Source of the DNA: Candidatus Omnitrophota bacterium | GTDB taxonomy: Bacteria > Omnitrophota > Gorgyraeia > Gygaellales > Profunditerraquicolaceae | Direction: 5' to 3' | Assembly (NCBI GenBank): GCA_028713875.1 | Contig: JAQTNM010000008.1 | Coordinates: forward strand, 1 to 17,508 | Length of the DNA: 17,508 nucleotides | Part shown: positions 1 to 7,398 of the stretch, in pieces | How positions within the stretch are numbered: the first letter of the stretch is position 1 | How the letters are laid out: every line of letters starts with the position of its first letter | Notes under the pieces: model-generated | What the model was told of the DNA's origin: nothing | Database searches by the model: none | The model's input: only the letters and a program-made list of their open reading frames with translations | Program-made: the position numbers and the translations under genes

Positions 1-2063
1 TGCGTTCCTGGAAAGGGGGTGGTAATGGAGAATTGCACGGAAAAAGGATCCAGTTTTTCAACATATTTAATTGTTTTGGCAATGGTCTGCTTGGTCTCGC
101 CCGGCAACCCGAAAGTAAAAGTAAGATGTGTTTTTATCCCCAGTTTCTGGGTATACCTTATCATCTTTTCTGCTTTTTTCAAATCCATTGACTTGCCGAT
201 ATTATCGACGAGATGCTGATTAGCTGATTCCATGCCGTATTTTACAGCCCAGAGCCCTGCTTTTTTCATATTATCCAGGATCTCTTCATCCATCAAGTCG
301 GGCCTGGCCATTATCGCCCATTGGACTTTATCCAGCCCCCTTTCTCTTATTTCCTGGCAGAAACTGAGCATCCGGCTCTTGCCTATATTGAAGGTATCGT
401 CGTCAAAATAAACCGAGCGAAAACCCTTCTGCCGCACCAGGTATTCCATTTCATCGATCACATCTTTGACTGTGCGGACTCGATAATGATGCCCCTGATA
501 CATAACCTGCGGCCAAAGGCAGAATTGGCAGCCGAAAGGACAGCCCCGCGAAGCCATGATCTGCACGCTGGGAGTAAACATCTCTCCCGGGGCATCCAGG
601 TATTTTTGCATGGGAAGCCCTTCTCTTTGCGGCCAGGGCAAAAGATTAATGTCCTGTGCGGGCCGGGGGGGATTTTTTCTTATCTGGCCGTTATCGTTAT
701 AAATCAGCCCGGTTATATTGAAAAGGTTCCTGGACTCCTGCAGGAACTGGACCAGCTCCAAAAGGGTAAATTCATATTCGCCATATAATACAAAATCAAT
801 GAAGGGATGCTCCTTTAAAAACCTGGCCTCATAAATCTCGGAATTCGGTCCGCAAAGTATAATATGTATGCCTCTTCTGGCTAGATTCTGGAGTAAATTC
901 AAATCATAATAATAGGAAGGTATGGAGGTCTCTGTCACCAGATAATCAAAGTCCATCCTGCTTATCTTATCCAAAAAGGCCTCCTCGGTCAATTCTTCGG
1001 CGATAGCATCTATAAGCGTGGCATCTATACCGTGTTTTTTAAGCAGCGCGGTTGCATGCGCCATGAAAAACGGAAAAGGCAGGTAATCCCCTTCGCTCTC
1101 ATCTTTTATATGCGGCCAACGCGAGCCGGCGCGTACCCCTGCCCTACCGTCCTTACGCCAGGGTAAGTTAGCCAAAAGTATCCTTAACTTATGGCTGGAC
1201 ATTGTCTTTTTGGTCGCATCCTTCATCACTTTATCCAGATAAGTCAACCTCATGATTTCCATCTTGGCGTCTAACTCCGCTTCTTCTTTGTAAAGCCTGA
1301 TCTTGCCGTTAAAAACGTGGTAATAATCGGCGTTATAGCTCTTCTTATCTTCGGGATTGATGAACCTTAAGCCCACGATGCGCCCGCCGATAGAAGCAGG
1401 CGGGTTTTGGACCAAGGCAGAGGCGGGGCAATATTGATTTTCCAATATGAAAGCCGGCATGCGCCTTTCTTTGGCCGGGAACCTTACGCCTATAGTATAC
1501 GCTGCTTCATCACTCATATATAAATCGTGCCAACTTTCATCGGCACACTGGAAATATGCCTGTTGGTTATTCACCAGCCACGTTTTATAATCGGGGTTTA
1601 CGAAACATACGATACGGAACTCGTCTATATGCAGCCATTCGGAGATTTCCATATCCACCTGCCAGGATATCGTTCCCTCATCTTCTATTTTGACGGTCCA
1701 AACCTGGAACAGTGGTAATTCTTCAAAATATGCCTTGCACTTGAGAAGACGCGGCGTCTTCTCTACTATCAGCCATTCTGCCTTTGTCGAATCCGTCCAT
1801 AATCCCAGGGTATTGACCGCGATGTTCAAGCCTGTGCCGCTGGTTATTTCTACTCCATCCCAGAGAATATGTATGCCGCTGGCCGAAGCGATTATTTTAA
1901 GCCTTCCGTCTGCGATGAAACATTCTTTCTCCCGGGGTTTGAATATTTCCATCTGTTTTCTGAACAAAAATATGCAATATTTTATGCCCCGCCAGGCAGC
2001 ATAAGATAAGCCGCCTGATTCTAAATGACGTCTAAATTTTTGTAAGTTTGTTTTAAGGCTCAA
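1..2063 (-). CDS. B12-binding radical SAM protein with N-terminal Wzt-repeat domain, 3' end outside window
   Basis: The frame is open for 687 codons from a TTG at 2063 and runs off the window edge. Residues 1-45 are basic and hydrophobic. Residues about 46-258 form a domain that matches the four repeats of the upstream ATPase (W89, W97, Q120-x-W122, Y159-K-x-W162, then a GKI ending). A Rossmann-like B12-binding region follows from about residue 291 (LRILLANLPW). The radical SAM cluster motif is C508-x3-C512-x2-C515 within SRGCPFGCQFC, followed by FDDDTFN, as in BchE/COG1032-type cobalamin radical SAM enzymes. The family performs methylations and ring rearrangements on varied substrates; the substrate here is unknown. 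The gene overlaps the ATPase gene by 11 bp, so the two are probably coupled and may act on the same molecule. A later ATG at 1952 (residue 38) is possible but has no comparable ribosome site. Domain assignment is firm; the function is not. Confidence 0.85.
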   Translation of the reverse strand, partial: MSLKTNLQKFRRHLESGGLSYAAWRGIKYCIFLFRKQMEIFKPREKECFIADGRLKIIASASGIHILWDGVEITSGTGLNIAVNTLGLWTDSTKAEWLIVEKTPRLLKCKAYFEELPLFQVWTVKIEDEGTISWQVDMEISEWLHIDEFRIVCFVNPDYKTWLVNNQQAYFQCADESWHDLYMSDEAAYTIGVRFPAKERRMPAFILENQYCPASALVQNPPASIGGRIVGLRFINPEDKKSYNADYYHVFNGKIRLYKEEAELDAKMEIMRLTYLDKVMKDATKKTMSSHKLRILLANLPWRKDGRAGVRAGSRWPHIKDESEGDYLPFPFFMAHATALLKKHGIDATLIDAIAEELTEEAFLDKISRMDFDYLVTETSIPSYYYDLNLLQNLARRGIHIILCGPNSEIYEARFLKEHPFIDFVLYGEYEFTLLELVQFLQESRNLFNITGLIYNDNGQIRKNPPRPAQDINLLPWPQREGLPMQKYLDAPGEMFTPSVQIMASRGCPFGCQFCLWPQVMYQGHHYRVRTVKDVIDEMEYLVRQKGFRSVYFDDDTFNIGKSRMLSFCQEIRERGLDKVQWAIMARPDLMDEEILDNMKKAGLWAVKYGMESANQHLVDNIGKSMDLKKAEKMIRYTQKLGIKTHLTFTFGLPGETKQTIAKTIKYVEKLDPFSVQFSITTPFPGT
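1290..1928 (-). other. Shared domain, copy 0 (in radical SAM protein)
   Basis: This encodes residues about 46-258 of the radical SAM protein. It follows the same order of landmarks as the ATPase repeats: a short strand-rich start, WDGVEIT matching GGKELTT, W89 and W97, QVWTV, VDMEIS, YKTW, MPAFILEN matching LPAVWFKP, and a terminal F-x-GKI strand. The match is closest to copy 4 of the ATPase. I do not recognise a named family; the pattern of aromatic residues and short strands would fit a beta-sandwich carbohydrate-binding or mutarotase-like fold, which is inference only. Confidence 0.7.
1743..1763. repeat. Perfect inverted repeat, 10-bp arms, 1-bp spacer
   Basis: The arms gagaagacgc and gcgtcttctc flank a single g. 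It lies inside the radical SAM coding region, within the shared domain. It could form a tight hairpin or DNA cruciform, or be chance; no function is implied. Confidence 0.5.
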
Positions 2064-5000
2064 TTTTTATAACTCCTGCGAAATAATTATACCTTCCCGG
2101 GGTTAAAGCGCCGGCATTGGATTTCTGATATTGCAACAGTCTTCCCTGGTAGATATAATCGGTGTTTTCCGCGATCATCCTGAAAAGCTCATTTTTTATA
2201 ACGGGCTTAAACCAGACCGCGGGCAACCCTGCGCCCCCTGCCTTCAGACCCCGGCTATCCATTTTCCCGTACCAGAACCTAAACGGCAATATATCGTAGT
2301 CCCGGGTATGCTCATCAAGGAATTCACCCTGGCTTAAGGCCGCTGCCTGCCAATGCTTGTATCCCATAAAAAGCATGAGGCTTGTCTGCTCAATCTCCAA
2401 ATAAACCTGCTCGTGTACTTCCATGTCTATCGTCAGAACAATTGAATCTTTGTCAAGCAGCTCAACCTGCCAGTGTTGTGAAATAGGGACATACGGCCAG
2501 CTGCCTGAGACGGTTAATTTAGCATCGGTCTTTGAAGCGATTTTCCATACTGCCTGATATGAATCGTGCCATATCCCCGAAGAGCGTACTGAAGTATACA
2601 CGCCCAAGCCCGTGGTTAGTTCTTTCCCCCCGGAAAATATCCGGCTCCCCCCTTGATTAAACAAGAACCGCAAATCACCGCTTTTTAACTCTACGCTCCC
2701 CGCAGAGACCAAGCCGTCTTCGATTTTCACGCTACTGTTCACTACAATTCTGCCCATAAAATAAGTGTATTTGCCGGGGTCAACGTTCTCTTCATTTTTA
2801 GGTATGATCAAAGAGAAATTAAGGAAAACACTGTCTGTATCCGGATATCTATATTTATAAATACCCAGGATCTGTTTATCGGCCGGGAATTTTGTTTCGA
2901 ATAATAATGGCGGGTTGCCTTTCTTGCCTTCAGGCCTAAAAATAATCTTTGCGGCCTTGCTGTTTTTCAGCCTGACCGGACTGATATTATTTATGTACTG
3001 GGCGCCGGATAAATCGCCGTCTTCCTCCGCAGTCTCCCATCTCTTATAATCATCCTGAAGCTCTATCCTTACCTGATGATCAGCCAATGATACGGGCTTA
3101 TCAACCTGGAGTTCAATAATAAATTCCAACGCATTGTCATCTTTAAGTACGCATTTCCAGGCCTGCGTTAAAGACGGGTACCGCAGTCTTACGACCAGTT
3201 CCCCCTGAGACATTTTTTGTACGGACCATTCGGCGTCTTTTGCCGTGAAGAAGGCCTTTTCCTGAGAAATCCTGAAAGAGCTGTGCAGGCCGTTAGCGCG
3301 GGTAAGCTCTTTATCTTTATAAAAGATCCTCAGCGCCTTAGTTTCCACATCCGCAAATAGACGCAAGGGGCCTGATTCAATGGTGCGTCCGGCAAGCCTG
3401 CTCAGACGTTCCTGCTCCTGTTTAAACAGGAGCTCTTGCCTGCTTTGCTGAATATAGTCCTTAAGGCTTGATTCGTCTTCAAGGAAATCCAGCCTGGCCG
3501 AGAAAGAAAATGTTTTTTTAGCGAGCAGTTTTTCGGGAAGAGCCAATTGCACCACCCGGAAGCGGGAATGGGAATCGCTGTTCTGTATAATACAAGGGAA
3601 GCGGTTATTGTTCTCAAATGCCACTGCCGGCAGACCCGGCTGTTTATCCAGGCCTAAACGGGTTGCGTTTTGATTTTCTATGGACATCTCCTGCCAATAA
3701 CTGAATTCTCCGGGAAAATCCTGCACCTGGGCTCCGCAAAAGAAAGTCTTGTAATCGCTGCATGCGCAGATGCCGAATTTTAATTCCTGGGGCCTGGATT
3801 CCGGCTCAACTTCAGATTCACTCTGGCAGATTAAAGAATTTTCTTCAAAATACATTTTCCAGGTCTGGTTAAATTTCGGGCTGAGCCAATGAAAACGTAA
3901 AATGAGGGCATTTTTTTCTTTCACTGCCTGCCATTCGCAGGCCGAAGTGTTATACCAGGCTTTATTAAAAAGGAACGAGCTGTGCAGGCCGTTAGCGCGG
4001 GTAAGCTCTTTATCTTTATAAAAGACCCTCAGCGCCTTAGCTTCCGCATCCGCAAAGAGACGCAGCGGACCGGAATTAATAGTATGCGCGGCGATATAGA
4101 GCTTGAGTTCTTTCTCTCTTAATGCCGCCAACTCCTGGCGCGCCTGCCGCATATATTCATCAAACTGGTCCTGCTGTGAATAGAATTTAATAGCCAGGGA
4201 AACAGAGGCCTTGTTTGCATTTATCTGAACAATCCTGGCTTCCTGTTCATACCCGGAATTAAACAGCTTAATCTGTCCTTCGGAGCTATCCGTAGCAATA
4301 AGCAGGGTGGGATAATCCTTCTGCTGGGCGGTTATCCCCAAGGTTGCTTCGGCGCCCTGGATTAATGCTACATCCTGCCAATTGGTCTTATGCGCAAAAT
4401 CCGGGAAAAACCCTTCTTTAGAAAGACCTGTCCATTCTTTATATTGGGAGGATAAAAACAAATTGATATAAGAATCACGTACCGAGCTGTCCTTTATTTC
4501 TACATGCCATTTCACCTGGTCTTTTTCGATTCGGATCCGCCAGGACTGCAAGACCCCCCCCTGCGCATTGAGGCTCTCGGCTAAAATCTCATTTGCCGAT
4601 GATTCCCGGATATGCCAGTCCAGGTTATAAGAAGGCGACCATACATTAAGGTTATCCCGGCAGTAATATACGCAACCGCCCGTCTCCTTGGTGACCAGGA
4701 TACCGCGATAATTAACGGCGATCCTGCCGTTATTAAATACCGCGCACAAGTATTCATTTTCCAGGGTAGCCACTCCTTTTTTATCCCCGATGGTCGCCAG
4801 ATAATAAGGGATAACGTTTGTGGGTGTGCCGTCCTGGACAATGCCGCCCTTTTCTAGAAGAATAACCCTGTCGCATAACCTGTTTATCATAGTCATATCG
4901 TGGCTGACCACGATAATGGTCTTACCCGAATTTTTCAGCTCAAAGATCTTCTTGATGCATTTCTGCTGCGCTTCCTGGTCGCCTACGGCCAGAATGTCAT

Positions 5001-5478
5001 CAATCAAAAGTATGTCCGGATTGACAAAGATCGCCAGTGCAAACGCCAGGCGCATATACATGCCCTGGGAATAGTATTTTATAGGCGCATCAATGAATTT
5101 GCCCAAGTCGGCGAACTCAACTATCTTAAGTATCGCCTCTTTAAGGGCGGAGTCTTCCAATCCATATATCCTGGCATTAACCGTGATGTTTTCTCTGCCG
5201 GTAAACTCCGGATTGAAACCTGCGCCTAACTCCATAATCGTGGAAATCTTGCCCGACACCCTGACCTTCCCCGTATCGGGGATAAGCATCCCGGCAATCA
5301 GCTTTAACAAGGTGGTCTTGCCTGAACCGTTTTGACCGATGACCCCCAAAGTTTCGCCCTTATCCACGCCAAGAGTCACACCCTCTACGGCCCAGATCTC
5401 GTCCCAAAAGACCTCTCCTTCTTTTATAAACTTGACGCGGTATTTCTCTCCGACATTATTCAATTCCAGCGCGTTCAT
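2053..5478 (-). CDS. Wzt-type polysaccharide ABC exporter ATPase with four C-terminal repeat domains
   Basis: This 1141-residue protein has an N-terminal nucleotide-binding domain (1 to about 230) of the KpsT/Wzt/TagH class. It has Walker A GQNGSGKT (48-55), the MELGAGFNPEFTGREN segment typical of Wzt, signature YSQGM (136-140), Walker B ILLIDD (156-161), D-loop LAVGD and H-loop H193. The usual catalytic glutamate after Walker B is Asp161. Wzt proteins are normally about 250-450 residues, with at most one C-terminal glycan-binding beta-sandwich. Here about 900 extra residues hold four related units (about 241-434, 468-663, 701-915, 929-1141), the first three joined by charged helical linkers with DEYMRQARQEL and KDYIQQSRQEL. 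The start ATG overlaps the permease stop (ATGA), as expected for an exporter pair. It should sit on the cytoplasmic face and power export of a glycan or glycolipid. The repeats may bind that cargo (inference). Confidence 0.9.
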   Translation of the reverse strand: MNALELNNVGEKYRVKFIKEGEVFWDEIWAVEGVTLGVDKGETLGVIGQNGSGKTTLLKLIAGMLIPDTGKVRVSGKISTIMELGAGFNPEFTGRENITVNARIYGLEDSALKEAILKIVEFADLGKFIDAPIKYYSQGMYMRLAFALAIFVNPDILLIDDILAVGDQEAQQKCIKKIFELKNSGKTIIVVSHDMTMINRLCDRVILLEKGGIVQDGTPTNVIPYYLATIGDKKGVATLENEYLCAVFNNGRIAVNYRGILVTKETGGCVYYCRDNLNVWSPSYNLDWHIRESSANEILAESLNAQGGVLQSWRIRIEKDQVKWHVEIKDSSVRDSYINLFLSSQYKEWTGLSKEGFFPDFAHKTNWQDVALIQGAEATLGITAQQKDYPTLLIATDSSEGQIKLFNSGYEQEARIVQINANKASVSLAIKFYSQQDQFDEYMRQARQELAALREKELKLYIAAHTINSGPLRLFADAEAKALRVFYKDKELTRANGLHSSFLFNKAWYNTSACEWQAVKEKNALILRFHWLSPKFNQTWKMYFEENSLICQSESEVEPESRPQELKFGICACSDYKTFFCGAQVQDFPGEFSYWQEMSIENQNATRLGLDKQPGLPAVAFENNNRFPCIIQNSDSHSRFRVVQLALPEKLLAKKTFSFSARLDFLEDESSLKDYIQQSRQELLFKQEQERLSRLAGRTIESGPLRLFADVETKALRIFYKDKELTRANGLHSSFRISQEKAFFTAKDAEWSVQKMSQGELVVRLRYPSLTQAWKCVLKDDNALEFIIELQVDKPVSLADHQVRIELQDDYKRWETAEEDGDLSGAQYINNISPVRLKNSKAAKIIFRPEGKKGNPPLLFETKFPADKQILGIYKYRYPDTDSVFLNFSLIIPKNEENVDPGKYTYFMGRIVVNSSVKIEDGLVSAGSVELKSGDLRFLFNQGGSRIFSGGKELTTGLGVYTSVRSSGIWHDSYQAVWKIASKTDAKLTVSGSWPYVPISQHWQVELLDKDSIVLTIDMEVHEQVYLEIEQTSLMLFMGYKHWQAAALSQGEFLDEHTRDYDILPFRFWYGKMDSRGLKAGGAGLPAVWFKPVIKNELFRMIAENTDYIYQGRLLQYQKSNAGALTPGRYNYFAGVIKIEP
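2056..2694 (-). repeat. Protein repeat 4 in the Wzt-type ATPase (residues 929-1141)
   Basis: It contains SGDLRFLF, GGKELTTGLG, W970, W978, Q1001-H-W1003, LTIDME, Y1040-K-H-W1043, LPAVWFKP and a closing YFAGVIKI strand. It is the copy closest to the N-terminal domain of the neighbouring radical SAM protein. Confidence 0.75.
2061..2077 (-). promoter_or_regulatory. Shine-Dalgarno AGGAG and TTG start of the radical SAM gene
   Basis: On the minus strand AGGAG (2077-2073) lies 9 bases before TTG (2063-2061), inside the last codons of the ATPase gene. The frame from this TTG is open and gives a plausible basic N-terminus, whereas the first in-frame ATG (1952) would leave a coding-like stretch of 37 codons unused. 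The 11-bp overlap suggests re-initiation by ribosomes finishing the ATPase. Confidence 0.6.
2734..3378 (-). repeat. Protein repeat 3 in the Wzt-type ATPase (residues 701-915)
   Basis: It opens with SGPLRLFAD and KDKELTRANGLHSSF like repeat 2, then W751, Q772-A-W774, Y811-K-R-W814, and a YTYFMGRIVV ending that matches YNYFAGVIKI of repeat 4. Confidence 0.75.
3278..3365 (-). repeat. DNA direct repeat, copy A
   Basis: Matches 3977-4064 at 84 of 88 bases (differences at 3327, 3342, 3347 and 3358), with the first 49 bases identical. The offset is 699 bp, exactly 233 codons. It encodes the start of protein repeat 3. Confidence 0.9.
3414..3433. repeat. Perfect 20-bp palindrome
   Basis: The arms gctcctgttt and aaacaggagc abut with no spacer. 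It is inside the ATPase gene, at the charged linker between protein repeats 2 and 3 (around LLFKQE). It may be chance from codon choice. Confidence 0.5.
3490..4077 (-). repeat. Protein repeat 2 in the Wzt-type ATPase (residues 468-663)
   Basis: It opens with SGPLRLFAD and contains KDKELTRANGLHSSF, W516, Q538-T-W540, YKTF (576-579, where other copies have YK-x-W) and LPAVAFEN. Its first third is nearly identical to repeat 3 at both DNA and protein level; the remainder is much less similar. Confidence 0.75.
3977..4064 (-). repeat. DNA direct repeat, copy B
   Basis: Partner of 3278-3365, in the same orientation, encoding the start of protein repeat 2. Recombination between the copies would remove or add one domain without changing frame. 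Confidence 0.9.
4177..4758 (-). repeat. Protein repeat 1 in the Wzt-type ATPase (residues 241-434)
   Basis: This is the most diverged of the four copies. Landmarks are W280, W288, Q311-S-W313, the strand VKWHVEIKD, and Y346-K-E-W349. It is followed by the first charged linker (about 438-466). Confidence 0.6.
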
Positions 5479-6254
5479 ATTCTCTTTAATAATGAAGCCT
5501 CTTTTTTAATGAAGAATACGTAACCAAGGATCAGGGAAAAAATGGCAATTAAAGATATCACAAGAAAAGTCTGCCGCGAAGGCGCCTGCGCCGAGAATAA
5601 AACCTGTTGATAAGCAACTACGAAGTAGGTTATGGGGTTAAGCAGGCAAACCCAGCGAAAAGGATACCTGAGCATTTCCAGGGAATAAAATACCGGCGTA
5701 ATCCAAAACCAGATCATAAATACGGCGGAAAGCAGATGCGCAAGGTCGCGGAAAAAAACATTTGCGCAGGAAAGCAGGAGCCCCAAACCGGATATAAAAA
5801 TAAAATAGAGGGATATGACTATGATCAACCAGGGCAATACCAATACCACCGCCGGCTTTAAAATAATAAAGAGGGGAAGCAGAAAAATAAGCCCGACTAA
5901 AAAGTTCAATAAGTTGGCCAGGACGGAGGATACCGGGATAAATTCTCTCGGAAACATGCCTTGCTTGAGGATGCTTGATTTTGCCGAAAACGAATTCGTG
6001 GCCTCCATCAGGGCGTTATTAAAAAACAGCCAGGGGAGTATCCCGGAAAGCACAAACAGGGCATAGCGGGGGATATTTATTTTGAAAGCCAGGCTAAATA
6101 CGAAATTGATGCTTGCCGCCAATATGACCGGCGTAACTACCGCCCACCATATGCCAAGCCTTGAACCGGCATACTTTGCTTTAAACTGAGAAACAGCCAT
6201 ATCCCAAAGGCTAAAACGGTTAAAATAAAATTTTTTTATTGCGGCTTTTAGCAT
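5475..6254 (-). CDS. Wzm-type ABC-2 polysaccharide export permease
   Basis: From ATG 6254 this gives 259 residues, the usual size for Wzm/KpsM/TagG permeases. The amphipathic N-terminus reads MLKAAIKKFYF, then FKAKYAGSRLGIWW, the family's entry to the first membrane segment. About six hydrophobic segments follow, ending in a short basic tail. It should form the membrane channel for a glycan or glycolipid driven by the adjacent ATPase. A longer reading from TTG 6350 is unlikely, because a strong promoter (6315-6343) lies inside that extension and the added residues do not resemble the family. No clear Shine-Dalgarno precedes ATG 6254. Its stop overlaps the ATPase start by 4 bases (ATGA). Family assignment is secure; the exported polymer is unknown, and no glycosyltransferases are visible in the window. 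Confidence 0.88.
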   Translation of the reverse strand: MLKAAIKKFYFNRFSLWDMAVSQFKAKYAGSRLGIWWAVVTPVILAASINFVFSLAFKINIPRYALFVLSGILPWLFFNNALMEATNSFSAKSSILKQGMFPREFIPVSSVLANLLNFLVGLIFLLPLFIILKPAVVLVLPWLIIVISLYFIFISGLGLLLSCANVFFRDLAHLLSAVFMIWFWITPVFYSLEMLRYPFRWVCLLNPITYFVVAYQQVLFSAQAPSRQTFLVISLIAIFSLILGYVFFIKKEASLLKRI

Positions 6255-6314
6255 CGGTAAGGGCGGCTTAAAGGCCGGACAAGACGAATCCTCATAATGA
6301 AACTTTAAATAAAT

Positions 6315-6343
6315 ATTATACCCGTTTAATTGCCTAAATTCAA
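6315..6343 (-). promoter_or_regulatory. Sigma-70-type promoter for the export cassette
   Basis: On the minus strand TTGAAT (6343-6338) and TATAAT (6320-6315) are separated by 17 bases. The -10 box is a perfect consensus and the -35 box matches 4 of 6. Start of transcription is predicted near 6308, giving a leader of about 54 bases before the permease ATG at 6254. It lies just behind hypE, so the export genes can be transcribed apart from the hyp genes. Confidence 0.75.
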
Positions 6344-6389
6344 GACGCAAAACCTTTGTTTTTGCTTCTCTGGCTATCTATTTCTCTAT

Positions 6390-7397
6390 CTAACATATGC
6401 GGGGCAAGGGTTCACTGCTTAACATATCCAATAGACGTTGCGTGTTTAAAGACGTATTGAGCACTACTCTTGAGCCGGGTTTCTTTACGACTTCGCCGAT
6501 CAAATTTGCCTGTTTAGCCAGCGGGTGCTTCCTTAATAGGCCCAGTATCTGCTGCCCTGCATTCCCGTCTACCACAAGTATGGCCTTGCCCTCGTTAGCC
6601 ACGTATAAAGGGTCCAAACCCAGCAATTCGCAGGCCGCTCTTACTTTCGCTGAAACAGGGATCTGTTTCTCGTTTATTACAATCCCCAGACCGCAACTCT
6701 GGGCGATCTCGTTCAGGGTCGTGCTCAAGCCTCCTCTTGTGGGGTCGCGCATAAACTTTATTGCGTTGGTCTTACGCAAAATAGGCACAATCAACTTGTT
6801 CAGGCTGGCGCAGTCGCTTTTTATATTTAAGCCCAAATCCTGTTCTTTGCGCCTGCTTAAGACCGCAAGGCCGTGCTCGGCGATATTTCCGGTGACTATG
6901 ATCTTATCCCCCGGCTCTATGTTATTGACGGACATGCCTTTGCCGGAGATAAGCCTGCCGATGCCTGAAGTATTGATAAAAATTTTATCGCAAGCGCCTT
7001 TCTCTACTACCTTAAGATCTCCGGTAACGATCTTGACGCCGGCTTTTTTTGCGCTCATCGAAATAGAATCAACAATGCGTTCCAGGATCGCATAATCAAG
7101 GCCCTCTTCGATTATCAACGCCAAAGACAGGTATTCAGGAATGGCCCCCACCATAGCCAGGTCATTGACCGTGCCGCATACCGCCAGTTTTCCGATATCT
7201 CCTCCTGGGAAAAATAAAGGATTGACCACGAAAGAATCGGTGGTAAATGCCAGACTCTGACGGTAATTTATCAGGGCGCTGTCAGCAAGTTCTTTAAGGA
7301 TGGGATTTTTGAGCCTTGCCAGGAGCAGCCCCCTGATAAGGTTGTGGGTGAGCTTGCCTCCGCTACCGTGACCAAGGAGAATCTTTTTAAAAGGCAT
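6390..7397 (-). CDS. hypE: Hydrogenase maturation protein HypE (carbamoyl dehydratase)
   Basis: This 335-residue protein has the AIR-synthase/PurM-like layout of HypE: GHGSGGK near the N-terminus, TTDSFVVNPLFFPGGD, CGTVNDLAMVGA, VTGDLKVV, DPTRGGL, and the diagnostic C-terminal PLPRIC. The terminal Cys335 receives a carbamoyl group from HypF and is dehydrated with ATP to a thiocyanate, the source of the cyanide ligands of [NiFe] hydrogenase. It starts one base after the HAD gene stop (TAA-A-ATG), so it is probably co-transcribed with it. Its partners hypF, hypC and hypD are about 8 kb upstream, an unusual split. Length and all key motifs are intact. Confidence 0.97.
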   Translation of the reverse strand: MPFKKILLGHGSGGKLTHNLIRGLLLARLKNPILKELADSALINYRQSLAFTTDSFVVNPLFFPGGDIGKLAVCGTVNDLAMVGAIPEYLSLALIIEEGLDYAILERIVDSISMSAKKAGVKIVTGDLKVVEKGACDKIFINTSGIGRLISGKGMSVNNIEPGDKIIVTGNIAEHGLAVLSRRKEQDLGLNIKSDCASLNKLIVPILRKTNAIKFMRDPTRGGLSTTLNEIAQSCGLGIVINEKQIPVSAKVRAACELLGLDPLYVANEGKAILVVDGNAGQQILGLLRKHPLAKQANLIGEVVKKPGSRVVLNTSLNTQRLLDMLSSEPLPRIC

Positions 7398-7398
7398 T

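Noticed and set aside
321..788. Plus-strand open frame of 155 codons
   Set aside because: It is a shadow of the radical SAM gene, whose minus-strand frame is open and carries the cluster motif over the same bases.
6248..6295. A 15-codon reading frame (begins MRIRLVRP) in the leader before the permease, overlapping its start codon
   Set aside because: It lies after the promoter and could be a leader peptide, but it has no Shine-Dalgarno sequence and no composition pointing to attenuation.
6397..7095. Plus-strand open frame of 232 codons
   Set aside because: It is antisense to hypE, whose motifs are complete; the plus frame has no recognisable domain or ribosome site.
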